Shown piece by piece: positions 1 to 8,574 of a stretch of DNA of 64,000 bases. Every line of letters starts with the position of its first letter. The stretch's first letter is position 1. The notes beneath the pieces are model-generated. The model was not told the DNA's origin, did no database searches, and saw nothing but the letters and a program-made list of their open reading frames with translations. The position numbers and the translations under genes were made by a program. The DNA comes from CALLVY01 sp937899855 (GTDB lineage: Bacteria > Bacteroidota > Bacteroidia > Chitinophagales > Saprospiraceae). The stretch is taken from contig JBCBQC010000010.1 of NCBI GenBank assembly GCA_039820405.1, forward strand, positions 35,697 through 99,696. Reading direction: 5' to 3'.

Positions 1-282
1 GAAAATGGTTTGCCCGCCCTCTTCGTCTACCTACTGATGCTGTGGCTGGCCTACCGCAGTATTCGCCGCATCCCACCGGCCCTGGTCAAGCAAGACGGAT
101 CCGTGCTGGACTACACCCTCGTGGTGGCCTTCTTTATCTACGGCGGCGTGGTCAATTTCTTTTTGGGGGGTGGAGCGACCAACAAGTTTTTTCTGACCCT
201 GCCGCTGGGAATGGTGGGCGGTATGGTGATCTACTACCAACAGCGCTACGGCCATAAACTAAAAATCAACCGACCCGTCTGA
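1..282 (+). CDS. O-antigen ligase/polymerase family membrane protein, C-terminal part only
   Basis: The reading frame is open from the first base of the window, so only the last ~93 codons of a longer gene are seen. The fragment starts E-N-G-L-P-A-L and continues into two or three hydrophobic segments (LFVYLLMLWLAY, VAFFIYGGVVNFFL, LPLGMVGGMVIYY) ending in a basic tail. A membrane segment following an 'xNGLPALF'-type loop is typical of the C-terminus of Wzy/WaaL-type O-antigen polymerases and ligases. The gene leads a compact glycan operon, which fits polymerisation of the repeat unit made by the genes downstream. Family assignment is inference from a short fragment; any polytopic EPS protein remains possible. 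Confidence 0.55.
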   Translation, partial: ENGLPALFVYLLMLWLAYRSIRRIPPALVKQDGSVLDYTLVVAFFIYGGVVNFFLGGGATNKFFLTLPLGMVGGMVIYYQQRYGHKLKINRPV

Positions 283-320
283 AGGGTCTTTTCCCATAAG
301 TTATCATCAAATGTCATCGC

Positions 321-1229
321 ATGAAAAAGACACTCAAGAAAATCTATAAAAAAGTGAAGCATCCGGGCGGCGACCTGCCCTTCTTCTACAAGCGTTATAA
401 CAATACCCTGGGTTATTTTACCAACGAAAAGTTTATCCGTTACCTCAAGCAGAACCAGGAGACTTACCGCCAAAGCGACGATCCGCTCAAGGATCGCCTC
501 AAGGATTCGGTGATTCCTACCCAGGGCACCCAGCTCCTACGGAACGTACTCGACCTGGAGAAGGCCAACCGGCTTTCGCAACGCATGTCGGAGCTGATTG
601 CGGAGCGGGAAGGTCTACAGGTGAAAGAAGAGGTCAAACACCTGACGGCGCGGATCGAAAAGCCGGTGACGGTACTCGGTCGCGAAGTGATCGACATTTT
701 CCACAACGAACAAATGGATTTGGAGATCAAATCTTTCTTCGGTGGCTCCTTTTACCGGATCGAGTGGCTCAATTGCTACCGCAGTTTTCCCTCCAACGAT
801 CCCAAGTCGTCGTGGCTGTGGCACAGCGACAACGTCCCGACCGGTACGCTCAAGATCATGCTGCACCTTACGGACGCGGGCCGGGATCGGGGCGCGACCC
901 AGTTTCTGCCCATCGTCGATACGATGGAGTACCGGGCCAAAGGGTACTTTGGCATTGATCCCAAAAGCCGCTTGGAGAATTTACAATCCTTTGCCGACCG
1001 GCACGGCATCCCCTTCCGACCGAGTAACCACGAGGCGAAGGCTGGTGATGTGCTGCTCTTTTTGAATAACACGCTCCACCGGGCGGTTCCCCCCAAGGCG
1101 GAACACCGCGACGTGTTGACCTACTTGCTATTGCCCAATCCCATTCCCTGGGACCAGCAGTTGGCAAAGGATGGCTTGGAGATGATTGAAGAAGAACCCG
1201 GTAGCTACCCGACGGAGCTGTGGCGCTAG
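321..1229 (+). CDS. Phytanoyl-CoA dioxygenase (PhyH)-like 2-oxoglutarate/Fe(II) hydroxylase
   Basis: A 302-residue protein with the double-stranded beta-helix signature of 2-oxoglutarate/Fe(II) oxygenases. The sequence shows H168-x-D170 in the motif WLWHSDNVP, a distal His at about 253 in NNTLHRAVPP, and Arg263 (EHRDVLTYLL), which would bind the 2-oxoglutarate carboxylate. All three iron ligands are therefore present. The N-terminus is basic (MKKTLKKIYKKVK) with no signal peptide, so it is cytosolic. It lies 38 bp after the polymerase tail and 10 bp before a flippase gene inside the sulfotransferase operon. The family hydroxylates lipids or small molecules; in glycan loci it probably modifies a sugar or lipid carrier, but the substrate cannot be read from sequence. 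Confidence 0.75.
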   Translation: MKKTLKKIYKKVKHPGGDLPFFYKRYNNTLGYFTNEKFIRYLKQNQETYRQSDDPLKDRLKDSVIPTQGTQLLRNVLDLEKANRLSQRMSELIAEREGLQVKEEVKHLTARIEKPVTVLGREVIDIFHNEQMDLEIKSFFGGSFYRIEWLNCYRSFPSNDPKSSWLWHSDNVPTGTLKIMLHLTDAGRDRGATQFLPIVDTMEYRAKGYFGIDPKSRLENLQSFADRHGIPFRPSNHEAKAGDVLLFLNNTLHRAVPPKAEHRDVLTYLLLPNPIPWDQQLAKDGLEMIEEEPGSYPTELWR

Positions 1230-1239
1230 GGACCCACGA

Positions 1240-2760
1240 ATGGAGACCACGACGAAGGTGAGTAAAGGCAAGCGCAGGGGCCGGCATTTTAGCAGCCTCC
1301 GCTTTATTAAGGATACCCTCTTTCTGAGCATTTCTCCGCTGGTGCAAAAGGGCGGTGCCCTGATTTTGCTGCCCATCATTACTACTTATTTGGGCACCAG
1401 TTTGTACGGGGTCTGGCAGCAGTTCAACATCACGGGAAGGTTGTTCTTGCAGTTCTGTACCTTCACCAACCCGAGCCTCAAAAAGTACCTGTCGCAGCCG
1501 AGCGACAAACCGACGATCTCGGGGGTGCTGAATTCCGTTTCGCTGTTTGTATTTGGGCTGGCGCTGCTCATCGGTTTGGTCCTATTGGGATTTCAGGACT
1601 TCTTTGCCGAGCTGATTTTCTCCGATTTGCGTTGGCGAAATTTGGTCAAGTACCTGGGGATTTACATCATCCTGGAGGCCTTACTCAACTCGTTTACGAG
1701 TTTTTTTCAGTCCCAGCGTTTTACCAAGCAAATCGCCCTGATCAATTCGCTGCGGAAGATCTCGATCCTACTGGCCATCGCCGGTATGACGATCCTGACC
1801 CGTTCTATCGAAGCCATCGTACTCGCCGTTATTGGCATTGAGGGAATTAGCTTGCTGGCGATCTTGGGCTGGGTATACGGGCAAAAGGGCTACGCTTTTG
1901 TCCTGGCGAACCGGACGGAACTGGGGCAGCAAATTCGCTTTGGCCTGCCGCTTTTGTTTTCCAGCTTGGGCAATTGGGTGGGTACGGTAATCGATCGTTA
2001 TTTTATCCTCCACTTTTTGGGGATTGCGGCGGTGGGGGTGTATTCGGGATCTTATATTTTTGGAAGCTTGATTATTTTCTTCATCAGTCCCTTGTCCCAA
2101 ATCCTCCTGCCCGACCTGTCGAACCTGTACGCGCTCCAGCAGTTTGAACGCATCCAGTTGCGGATTCATACCGTGGTCAAATACTACCTCGGCTTGGGCG
2201 TCATCGTAACGATTTTGATTTTCAATTTTGGGGAGACGCTTTTGCTCGGCTTGAGTTCGCGGGACTTTGCCGAGGGGGTACTCCCGATGAAAATCTTGTC
2301 GCTGTCGATCTTTTTGTACGGTTTGATGCAGATTCTTACCAAGTGCCTGTCCGCCTTGATGGACCGCTCCTATTTTGGCTTGCTGTGGCTGGCCGTTGCG
2401 GGGATCAACGTGATCGCCAATTTGATTTTGATTCCCCGGTGGGCTTTGGTGGGGGCCGCTTCGGCTTCGCTGCTGTCGTATTCGGTGGGGGTCGTGTTTC
2501 TGTTTGGCCTGCTCAATCAAAAGGTGGCCTTACGGGTGGCGCTGTTTGCTGACGTCTGGAAAATTGTGGTGGGGGGATTGGCGATGGCGGCCATCGCCTT
2601 TGTATTGGTGCAGTACTTGGCCACCCATTTTATCCTCAGCCTGTTGGCTTGTGGCTTTTTGTTTGGGGGCTACATCCTGACCTTGTACGGCTTGGGTTTC
2701 CTGTCGGACTCCGAGCGAAACCTCATTTTTAAGTTAAAGAAAAAAGTAGTAGGTACTTAG
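1240..2760 (+). CDS. Polysaccharide flippase, Wzx/MOP superfamily (operon 1)
   Basis: 506 residues from the ATG at 1240, chosen because the longer in-frame start at 1186 lies inside the upstream gene. After a short basic N-terminus (KGKRRGRHF) there are about 12-14 hydrophobic helices, beginning FIKDTLFLSISPLVQKGGAL, the usual first helix of MOP-family polysaccharide exporters (PF01943/PF13440 type). The family flips undecaprenyl-pyrophosphate-linked repeat units across the inner membrane. Its place between the hydroxylase and five sulfotransferases suggests it exports the modified repeat unit of this operon. A second, different flippase is encoded at 53130-54575. Confidence 0.85.
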   Translation: METTTKVSKGKRRGRHFSSLRFIKDTLFLSISPLVQKGGALILLPIITTYLGTSLYGVWQQFNITGRLFLQFCTFTNPSLKKYLSQPSDKPTISGVLNSVSLFVFGLALLIGLVLLGFQDFFAELIFSDLRWRNLVKYLGIYIILEALLNSFTSFFQSQRFTKQIALINSLRKISILLAIAGMTILTRSIEAIVLAVIGIEGISLLAILGWVYGQKGYAFVLANRTELGQQIRFGLPLLFSSLGNWVGTVIDRYFILHFLGIAAVGVYSGSYIFGSLIIFFISPLSQILLPDLSNLYALQQFERIQLRIHTVVKYYLGLGVIVTILIFNFGETLLLGLSSRDFAEGVLPMKILSLSIFLYGLMQILTKCLSALMDRSYFGLLWLAVAGINVIANLILIPRWALVGAASASLLSYSVGVVFLFGLLNQKVALRVALFADVWKIVVGGLAMAAIAFVLVQYLATHFILSLLACGFLFGGYILTLYGLGFLSDSERNLIFKLKKKVVGT

Positions 2761-2769
2761 CGATTGCTC

Positions 2770-3726
2770 ATGATTGACGACGCACTAATCCACATTGGCT
2801 ACCACAAGACGGGATCTTCCTGGTTGCAGGAGGAATTTTTTGTGGATACGAGCCCTTATTTTTTACCCCTGTCCGAAGACGGAACGTCTACCGCACTGGC
2901 CAGCGATTTTGTCTTTACGGCCGATCGCCAATTGTTGTCGCCCTTTGCCGATAATCAAGCGGTGATCATGGAAAAACTGGAAAAGGTGGCCACCCGTTCC
3001 AACGGCCAGATGACCCATAAGATTCCGGTACTTTCCAGCGAACGCCTATCGGGCAATCCCCACGCCAGTAGTTTTGATGCCAAAGCCATTGCGGAGCGGC
3101 TTTACAAGGTCTTCCCCCGGGGTCGCGTACTCATCATGATTCGGGAGCAGAAGAGTATGATTCTCTCCTGCTATTTTCAGTACCTGGCCAGTTCGGGTTG
3201 GGATTCGCTGCCCCGCTACCTGCATACGACTTACGACGGGCGCCGCCCCGGCTTCTCCAAGGAAGTCCTCTACTACCTGCCCCTGATTCGGGAGTACCAA
3301 CGGCTCTTTGGAGACGATCGGGTACTGGTATTGCCCTTCGAAATGTTCCGGACCGAACCCGCCCGCTTCCTAGACCACCTGGGTCGTTTTCTGGAGCTCA
3401 ATCTCGAAATAGACCTCGGGCTTTTCGACAAAAAGGTCAACCTGAAAAAGTACCGCGTCATCCTTTACTACTTTCGCTGGTTCAACTTCTTCATCAAGAG
3501 CCGTTCGCTCAATGCCTATTCCCCCCTAGTAAACCCCCTGACCTCTTTTGTCTTCCGAGGCTTGCGACGGGGCCTGGGCAGTCTGACCACCGCGGGAATG
3601 GAGAAAAAGATGATGAGCCGTTTGCGTCGGGTGGTCGATCGAGAAATCGGTACGTATTATTTGGAAAACAACCGCGCCCTCAGCCAACATCTCGGAATGG
3701 ACCTGGGGGCCTATGGCTATCACTAA
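2770..3726 (+). CDS. Sulfotransferase family protein (1 of 5)
   Basis: 318 residues from the ATG at 2770; a TTG six bases upstream is an alternative start. The 5'-phosphosulfate loop of PAPS-dependent sulfotransferases is visible near the N-terminus (HIGYHKTGSSWLQ, residues ~8-20). A candidate 3'-phosphate-binding region follows in RVLIMIREQKSMILSCY. The enzyme would transfer sulfate from PAPS to a hydroxyl or amino group of a glycan; there is no signal peptide, so it acts in the cytosol. It starts 9 bp after the flippase gene and its 3' end overlaps the next sulfotransferase by 14 bp, so the two are probably translationally coupled. The acceptor is unknown. Confidence 0.8.
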   Translation: MIDDALIHIGYHKTGSSWLQEEFFVDTSPYFLPLSEDGTSTALASDFVFTADRQLLSPFADNQAVIMEKLEKVATRSNGQMTHKIPVLSSERLSGNPHASSFDAKAIAERLYKVFPRGRVLIMIREQKSMILSCYFQYLASSGWDSLPRYLHTTYDGRRPGFSKEVLYYLPLIREYQRLFGDDRVLVLPFEMFRTEPARFLDHLGRFLELNLEIDLGLFDKKVNLKKYRVILYYFRWFNFFIKSRSLNAYSPLVNPLTSFVFRGLRRGLGSLTTAGMEKKMMSRLRRVVDREIGTYYLENNRALSQHLGMDLGAYGYH

Positions 3727-4588
3727 ATGGAATACTTTGTCGACTAAGCCTCAGTTTTTGATTGCGGGAGCGCCCAAATGTGGCACCACCTCCCTGGCCG
3801 CTGCCCTGGCCCTGCATCCCGATTTGTACCTGCCTCCGATCAAGGAGGTCATGTTTTTCAACAAGGAGGAAAATTGGAAGCGCGGGCTGGAATGGTACGC
3901 GCGTTATTTCGATGGGGACAAGATTTGTGGGGAGGCGACGCCCAGTTATTTTGCCTCCGCCAAGGCCATGCAACGCATCCGCTCGGTACTGCCCGAAGTC
4001 AAGTTGATCTACCTCATGCGCAACCCCATCGAGCGGGCCCATTCGCACTACTGGTTTCGCCAGCGGGCCGGCATCGAACGGCGCTCCATGTTGGCGGTGC
4101 TCGAAGCCGAGCAGCAGCGGGCGGACGCCCCGGGCAATTACCTGCTCTGGCCCGGCCGCTATACGGAACACCTGCGGGCTTTTGACCAATCCTTCGCTGC
4201 CGAGCAATTGCTGCCCCTCTTCCTGGAAGACTTTAAGGTGATGGAGGAAGCTTGCTTTACCCGCGTCTACCGCTTTTTGGACGTGGCCATTGTCCCCTCT
4301 TCCCTCGAAAGACGCAATGCAGCGCGCGTCGCAAAAAACCAGACCCTCCAACGGGGCGTTCTGGATTGGGTAAAATCGGAAAGCAGCGCCAAAAAAGTCA
4401 TCAATGCGCTACTGCCCCGGACGACCCGCAAACGCCTTTGGCGGGGCTTCAACCAATTGAACTCCAAGCAGGAGGCGCGTCCTGAATTGACGGCGGCGGA
4501 AAAAGCACTACTGCTGGCTTATTACCAAGCAGACATCGAACAATTGGCCCAGCGCTTTGACCGCGACTTGCGTCACTGGCTGTCCTAA
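3713..4588 (+). CDS. Sulfotransferase domain protein (2 of 5), NDST-like
   Basis: 291 residues. The PAPS loop is GAPKCGTTSL (residues 19-28). The 3'-phosphate motif is RNPIERAHSHY (103-113), with the Arg and Ser expected for PF00685-type enzymes resembling heparan-sulfate N-/3-O-sulfotransferases. The KEVMFFN and GEATPSYF segments are also typical of that group. No signal peptide is present. It overlaps the preceding sulfotransferase gene by 14 bp and lies 11 bp before another close relative, indicating gene duplication within the operon. The enzyme should sulfate a sugar of the repeat unit; position and acceptor are not predictable. Confidence 0.88.
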   Translation: MAITKWNTLSTKPQFLIAGAPKCGTTSLAAALALHPDLYLPPIKEVMFFNKEENWKRGLEWYARYFDGDKICGEATPSYFASAKAMQRIRSVLPEVKLIYLMRNPIERAHSHYWFRQRAGIERRSMLAVLEAEQQRADAPGNYLLWPGRYTEHLRAFDQSFAAEQLLPLFLEDFKVMEEACFTRVYRFLDVAIVPSSLERRNAARVAKNQTLQRGVLDWVKSESSAKKVINALLPRTTRKRLWRGFNQLNSKQEARPELTAAEKALLLAYYQADIEQLAQRFDRDLRHWLS

Positions 4589-4599
4589 TCCTTTTTGTT

Positions 4600-5469
4600 A
4601 TGACCTTACCCAATTTTCTGATCATCGGAGCGGAAAAATCCGGCACGACCTGGTTGCACAAGACCCTGTCGCGGCATCCGGATATCTTTTTGCCCCGAAC
4701 CAAGGAAATCCATTTTTTTAATACGCGCAACACCAACCTGGTAGAAATCGGTCACTACGAACGGGGCCTGGCTTGGTACGGTGATTTTTTTAAGACGGCA
4801 CGTGGCCAAAAGGCCATTGGCGAGATTACGCCCATGTACCTCTGCGATCCCGACGCTCCCGCCCGGATCAAGGCCCACCTGCCGGAGGTCAAACTCATTT
4901 TTATGCTCCGCAATCCGATCAAGCGGGCCTATTCCCACTACTGGATGGCCTTTCGGAAGGGCAACGTCCAGCAATCCTTTGATGAGGTCATCGCCGGGCG
5001 CGCGGAAAAAATCATCCAGCGCGGGCTGTACTACGAACAGGTCAAACGCTATTACGATACCTTTGGAGCGGAGCAAATTCTGGGTTTTGAACACGGTACC
5101 TTTTTTGCCCAACTCGAAACCTCGCTCATCCAACTCTGCGCCTTTATCGGCGTCGACCCCCAGGCTCTGCCCCTGGACGAGGAGACCAAGGCCAAGGAGT
5201 ACGGAGCGCCTAAGCACAAAAGCCTGGCCCTCTACAATGCGATGAGCCGGACGGTAAAGACCCTGCGCAAGAGCCTCTTTTTTAACAGCGTGGCCAATAG
5301 CCTGAAAAATACGGGTATCCCGGATAAGATCAAGGCCTGGAACACCACTTCGGAAGCCTATCCCCCCATTACGGACAGCCAAACGCAACAGCTGAGCGAC
5401 TACTACCGGGCCGATATTTTAAAACTACAAAAGACGTTTGACCTGCCCGTCGATCGCTGGCTGGTCTGA
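4600..5469 (+). CDS. Sulfotransferase domain protein (3 of 5), NDST-like
   Basis: 289 residues, alignable by eye with the protein encoded just upstream: GAEKSGTTWL (10-19) is the PAPS loop, KEIHFFN and GEITPMYL follow, and RNPIKRAYSHY (104-114) is the 3'-phosphate site. Both proteins end with a conserved Y-(Y/R)-x-A-D-I-x-x-L-x-x-x-F-D-x-x-x-x-x-W-L tail, so they are probable tandem paralogues that sulfate different positions or residues. It sits 11 bp after its neighbour and 18 bp before a glycosyltransferase gene in the same operon. Confidence 0.88.
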   Translation: MTLPNFLIIGAEKSGTTWLHKTLSRHPDIFLPRTKEIHFFNTRNTNLVEIGHYERGLAWYGDFFKTARGQKAIGEITPMYLCDPDAPARIKAHLPEVKLIFMLRNPIKRAYSHYWMAFRKGNVQQSFDEVIAGRAEKIIQRGLYYEQVKRYYDTFGAEQILGFEHGTFFAQLETSLIQLCAFIGVDPQALPLDEETKAKEYGAPKHKSLALYNAMSRTVKTLRKSLFFNSVANSLKNTGIPDKIKAWNTTSEAYPPITDSQTQQLSDYYRADILKLQKTFDLPVDRWLV

Positions 5470-5487
5470 CCCACACGGGATTGCCAT

Positions 5488-6621
5488 ATGAGTCCACAAA
5501 AAATAAAGGTTGGGGTATTTACCCGCCCCATCGATCAGGGGACGAGCGGTAGTGGGAGCCACCTCAACAAGCTCTTCAACCAGATTCTGGATCTCAATCC
5601 TCCGGGAATGGAATTGGTGCTGGTACACTACGAGTCGACCGACAAGCCGATCTACCAGCGGACTTCCCAACTGCTCATTCCGCGTAACCCCTGGCGCGCG
5701 GCGCGCATCCTGGAACGGGAAAATTTTGACTTGCTCCACTACAATCCCCTGACCGTCCTTTCGCCGCTCTGGGTTTCGCAAAAGGTGAAAAAGGTCGCAA
5801 CCATCCACGGAGCGGCCCCCCATTTTCTACCGGACTTTTTCCCCCGGTCGACGCGTTTGCAGGAGCGTTACTTGCGGCCCTGGCTCGCCCGGCAATTGGA
5901 CTTTATTTTTACCGTTTCGCACACCAGCGAAGCCTTTCTCGCTGAAAAGTACGGCATCGCTAAGGAAAAATTTGCGGTCATCTACAATGCGGTAGAACCC
6001 GACTTCCGGGTCTTGTCGGAAGCTTCCTTTCCCATCCTAGAGCGGCTGCGGCTAAAGGGGGCCTTTATTTTTCACCTCAGCAAATTTTCGGAACGGAAAA
6101 ATCCCTGGACCATTCTCCGGGCCTTTGCCCGACTGCACCAGCGTCATCCCGAGTTGCTGCTCGTACTGGGGGGCAGCGGTTGGGAAAACCCTCGCGTGAC
6201 GGATTTTCTACGCGAGCACCAATTGCAGGATCACGTTCGCTTTACGGGTTTTATCGCCCAAAGTGAGCTGGTCGAACTGCTCAATCGCGCCCTGGTCTTT
6301 GTGTTTCCCTCCCTCTACGAAGGCTTTGGGATGCCCAATTTGGAGGCGATGGCCTGTGACTGCCCGGTCATCACCTCCCGGGCCTTTGCGATTCCCGAAA
6401 TCGTAGGGGAGGCTGCCTTGCTGTTGGATCAAGTACGCGATGATCAGGAGTTGGCGAATAAGGTGGAGCGTTTGATCCAGGAACCCGAATGGCGTCAGCA
6501 ACTGATTGAGCGGGGGCGGCAACACGTTCGGGGTTTTTCTTGGGAAAAAAGTGCCCGCATCGTGGTCGACAAATATTTCGAGCTTTGCTCCCGGGCAAAA
6601 AAATACAGCCACAGCTACTGA
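5488..6621 (+). CDS. Glycosyltransferase family 4 (GT-B fold)
   Basis: 377 residues. The N-terminal domain begins VGVFTRPIDQGTSGSGSH. The C-terminal nucleotide-sugar domain carries the GT4 hallmarks HLSKFSERKNP, LVLGGSGWENP and an E-x7-E motif in YEGFGMPNLEAMACDCPV (about residues 275-295). A retaining transferase that adds a sugar to the growing repeat unit at the cytosolic membrane face is the usual role. Its TGA stop shares one base with the ATG of the next sulfotransferase (TGATG), which indicates coupled translation. Donor and acceptor are unknown. Confidence 0.88.
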   Translation: MSPQKIKVGVFTRPIDQGTSGSGSHLNKLFNQILDLNPPGMELVLVHYESTDKPIYQRTSQLLIPRNPWRAARILERENFDLLHYNPLTVLSPLWVSQKVKKVATIHGAAPHFLPDFFPRSTRLQERYLRPWLARQLDFIFTVSHTSEAFLAEKYGIAKEKFAVIYNAVEPDFRVLSEASFPILERLRLKGAFIFHLSKFSERKNPWTILRAFARLHQRHPELLLVLGGSGWENPRVTDFLREHQLQDHVRFTGFIAQSELVELLNRALVFVFPSLYEGFGMPNLEAMACDCPVITSRAFAIPEIVGEAALLLDQVRDDQELANKVERLIQEPEWRQQLIERGRQHVRGFSWEKSARIVVDKYFELCSRAKKYSHSY

Positions 6622-7586
6622 TGATCAAAGCGCCACTGATCTTATTGGGGGCTCCTCGCTCCGGGACGACGCTCTTGTTTCGGGCCTTGAGTCAGCACCG
6701 CGAGTTGTGGCATTTGGTGGCGGAGTCGCACCGCATTTTAGAAGGTCCCTGGCATCCCGAGCGCTTCTCGCGTTTTTCCAATCGCCCACCGGAGGATTAC
6801 CAGCTGACGGAGGCTACGCGAGTGGGCTTGCGGACGGATTTTTACCGAGGGGCGGTCAATTACGCTTCGGCGCAATCTTGGAAATTGCGAGCGGACTTTT
6901 ATCGGGGGCCGGGGCAGCGCTACCTCAACCGAGCGGTGGCGGAGGGAATCGGTCGGTACTCGCGGGGGCGGAAGCCAGCCAGCATTCGTTTGCTGGAGAA
7001 AACGCCCAAAAATGCGGTGCGGGCCAAGTGGATGAACGCGCTGTTTCCCAAGGCGCGGTTTGTGCGTTTGGTGCGGGAGGCGGTGCCCAACATCAGCTCC
7101 CTGTACTACGGCTGGAAGGCCAATGACACCCTGGGAAAGGGTCGGCGCGGCCGCTACAGCAAGAGTGGTTATCCGATCATGACGCAGCTTGGGCTGCGGG
7201 ACTTTGGGGGAAGCCACTGGTCCTTTGTCTTGCCTCCCCACTGGGAGGGGCTGCGGGGTGGAGAACTGCTGGACGTTTGTGCGTTCCAGTATTTTTCGTC
7301 CAACTACTGGATGGAACGGGACCTGGCCGCATTGCCTCCCGAGCGTTGCTTGAACATCGCCTACGAAGACCTCATCCAACAGCCCCTGGCGACGGTAGAA
7401 CGCATCCTCGATTTTGCGGGCTTATCGCCCGCGGCCTACGACTACCGCTACCTAAAAAGCTTGCCACGCATCAACAGTGTGACGGTGAGTGAGGCGGAAA
7501 AAAAGCAAACCTTCTTAGAAATTGAGCGTAAATTAAAGACCTTTGCCCTGGACACTTTTTTCCAAACGGCGGAGGCACGCAAATAA
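6621..7586 (+). CDS. Sulfotransferase family protein (4 of 5)
   Basis: 321 residues from the ATG at 6621, which overlaps the stop of the glycosyltransferase gene by one base; a longer in-frame start at 6540 would run far into that gene and is rejected. The PAPS loop is GAPRSGTTLL (10-19), and ARFVRLVREAVPNISSLYYGWK holds the probable 3'-phosphate Arg and Ser. The rest (ESHRILEGPWHP, YEDLIQQPLATVERILDFAG) is typical of the Sulfotransfer_3 type. It is clearly different from copies 2 and 3, so the cluster holds several sulfotransferase subfamilies. No signal peptide. Confidence 0.85.
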   Translation: MIKAPLILLGAPRSGTTLLFRALSQHRELWHLVAESHRILEGPWHPERFSRFSNRPPEDYQLTEATRVGLRTDFYRGAVNYASAQSWKLRADFYRGPGQRYLNRAVAEGIGRYSRGRKPASIRLLEKTPKNAVRAKWMNALFPKARFVRLVREAVPNISSLYYGWKANDTLGKGRRGRYSKSGYPIMTQLGLRDFGGSHWSFVLPPHWEGLRGGELLDVCAFQYFSSNYWMERDLAALPPERCLNIAYEDLIQQPLATVERILDFAGLSPAAYDYRYLKSLPRINSVTVSEAEKKQTFLEIERKLKTFALDTFFQTAEARK

Positions 7587-7599
7587 CCAAATTTTCCAT

Positions 7600-8568
7600 A
7601 TGAGTCACCAACACATCATCATCACGGGCGGAGCGGGCTTTATTGGCAGTACGCTGGCCGAGCGTTTGCTGATGCAGGGTCACCGCGTGACGGCGATCGA
7701 CAATTTTGATGATTTTTACGAGGAGCAGCTGAAACGGGAAAATATTGCTCCACTGCTGGAGCGAAGTACCTTCCGGCTCATCCGGGCCGACATCCGCGAC
7801 TACGATGCCCTCCTCGCCGAACTTACCGACCACTACGATGCCATTGTCCATCTGGCGGCCAAGGCGGGGGTACGCCCTTCGATCAAGAATCCGCTGGTGT
7901 ACCAGCAGGTCAACGTCAATGGTACGCAGAACTTATTGGAGGTGGCCAAGGTCAAGGACATCAAGCAGTTCGTCTTTGGTTCTTCCAGTAGCGTCTACGG
8001 GATTAATCCCGACGTTCCCTGGCGCGAGGACAACTACGTCCTGCAGCCCATCAGTCCTTACGCGAGTTCGAAAGTATCCGGTGAGTTGCTGGGCCATGTC
8101 TACAGCCACTTGTACGGTATCCGCTTTTTGGCCCTGCGCTTTTTCACGGTCTACGGTCCCCGGCAGCGGCCCGATTTGGCCATCAATAAATTTGTCCGGT
8201 TCATCCTCGAAGGCAAAGAAATTCCCGTCTTTGGGGATGGTACTACCCGCCGCGATTACACCTACGTCGGCGACATTGTGAAGGGAATCGAAGCGGCGCT
8301 CCGCTACGAGGACAGCCTTTACGAGATCGTCAATTTGGGCAATCACAACACGGTGTCGCTCTCCGAGCTGATCGCTACGATCGAGAAGGTGCTCGATAAA
8401 AAGGCCCTCATCAACCGTCTCCCCATGCAGCCGGGTGATGTCCCCCAAACCTTTGCGGACATCGACAAGGCTCGTCGTTTGTTTGGCTACCAGCCCGATA
8501 CGAGTCTGGAGGCGGGCATCACCAATTTTGTCAACTGGTACAGCACCAAACTTTACGTCAACGGTTAA
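7600..8568 (+). CDS. NAD-dependent sugar-nucleotide epimerase, UDP-glucuronate 4-epimerase-like
   Basis: 322 residues from the ATG at 7600. It is an extended short-chain dehydrogenase with the NAD motif GGAGFIG near residue 10, a DNFDDFYEEQLKREN segment typical of UDP-uronate epimerases, AAKAGVRPSIKNP, the Ser of SSSSVYG, and the catalytic YxxxK in SPYASSK. The DNFxDFY and AGVRxS signatures favour UDP-glucuronate 4-epimerase (making UDP-galacturonate) over UDP-glucose 4-epimerase, but this is inference. It would supply uronic acid to the sulfated glycan. It lies 13 bp after one sulfotransferase gene and 6 bp before the next. Confidence 0.8.
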   Translation: MSHQHIIITGGAGFIGSTLAERLLMQGHRVTAIDNFDDFYEEQLKRENIAPLLERSTFRLIRADIRDYDALLAELTDHYDAIVHLAAKAGVRPSIKNPLVYQQVNVNGTQNLLEVAKVKDIKQFVFGSSSSVYGINPDVPWREDNYVLQPISPYASSKVSGELLGHVYSHLYGIRFLALRFFTVYGPRQRPDLAINKFVRFILEGKEIPVFGDGTTRRDYTYVGDIVKGIEAALRYEDSLYEIVNLGNHNTVSLSELIATIEKVLDKKALINRLPMQPGDVPQTFADIDKARRLFGYQPDTSLEAGITNFVNWYSTKLYVNG

Positions 8569-8574
8569 GTGAGC

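Noticed and set aside
1186..1239. Longer N-terminus for the first flippase
   Set aside because: It would lie inside the end of the hydroxylase gene, and the residues are unlike any flippase start; the ATG at 1240 is better.
6540..6620. Upstream start for the fourth sulfotransferase
   Set aside because: It overlaps 81 bp of the glycosyltransferase coding sequence, and the PAPS loop sits at the normal distance from the ATG at 6621.
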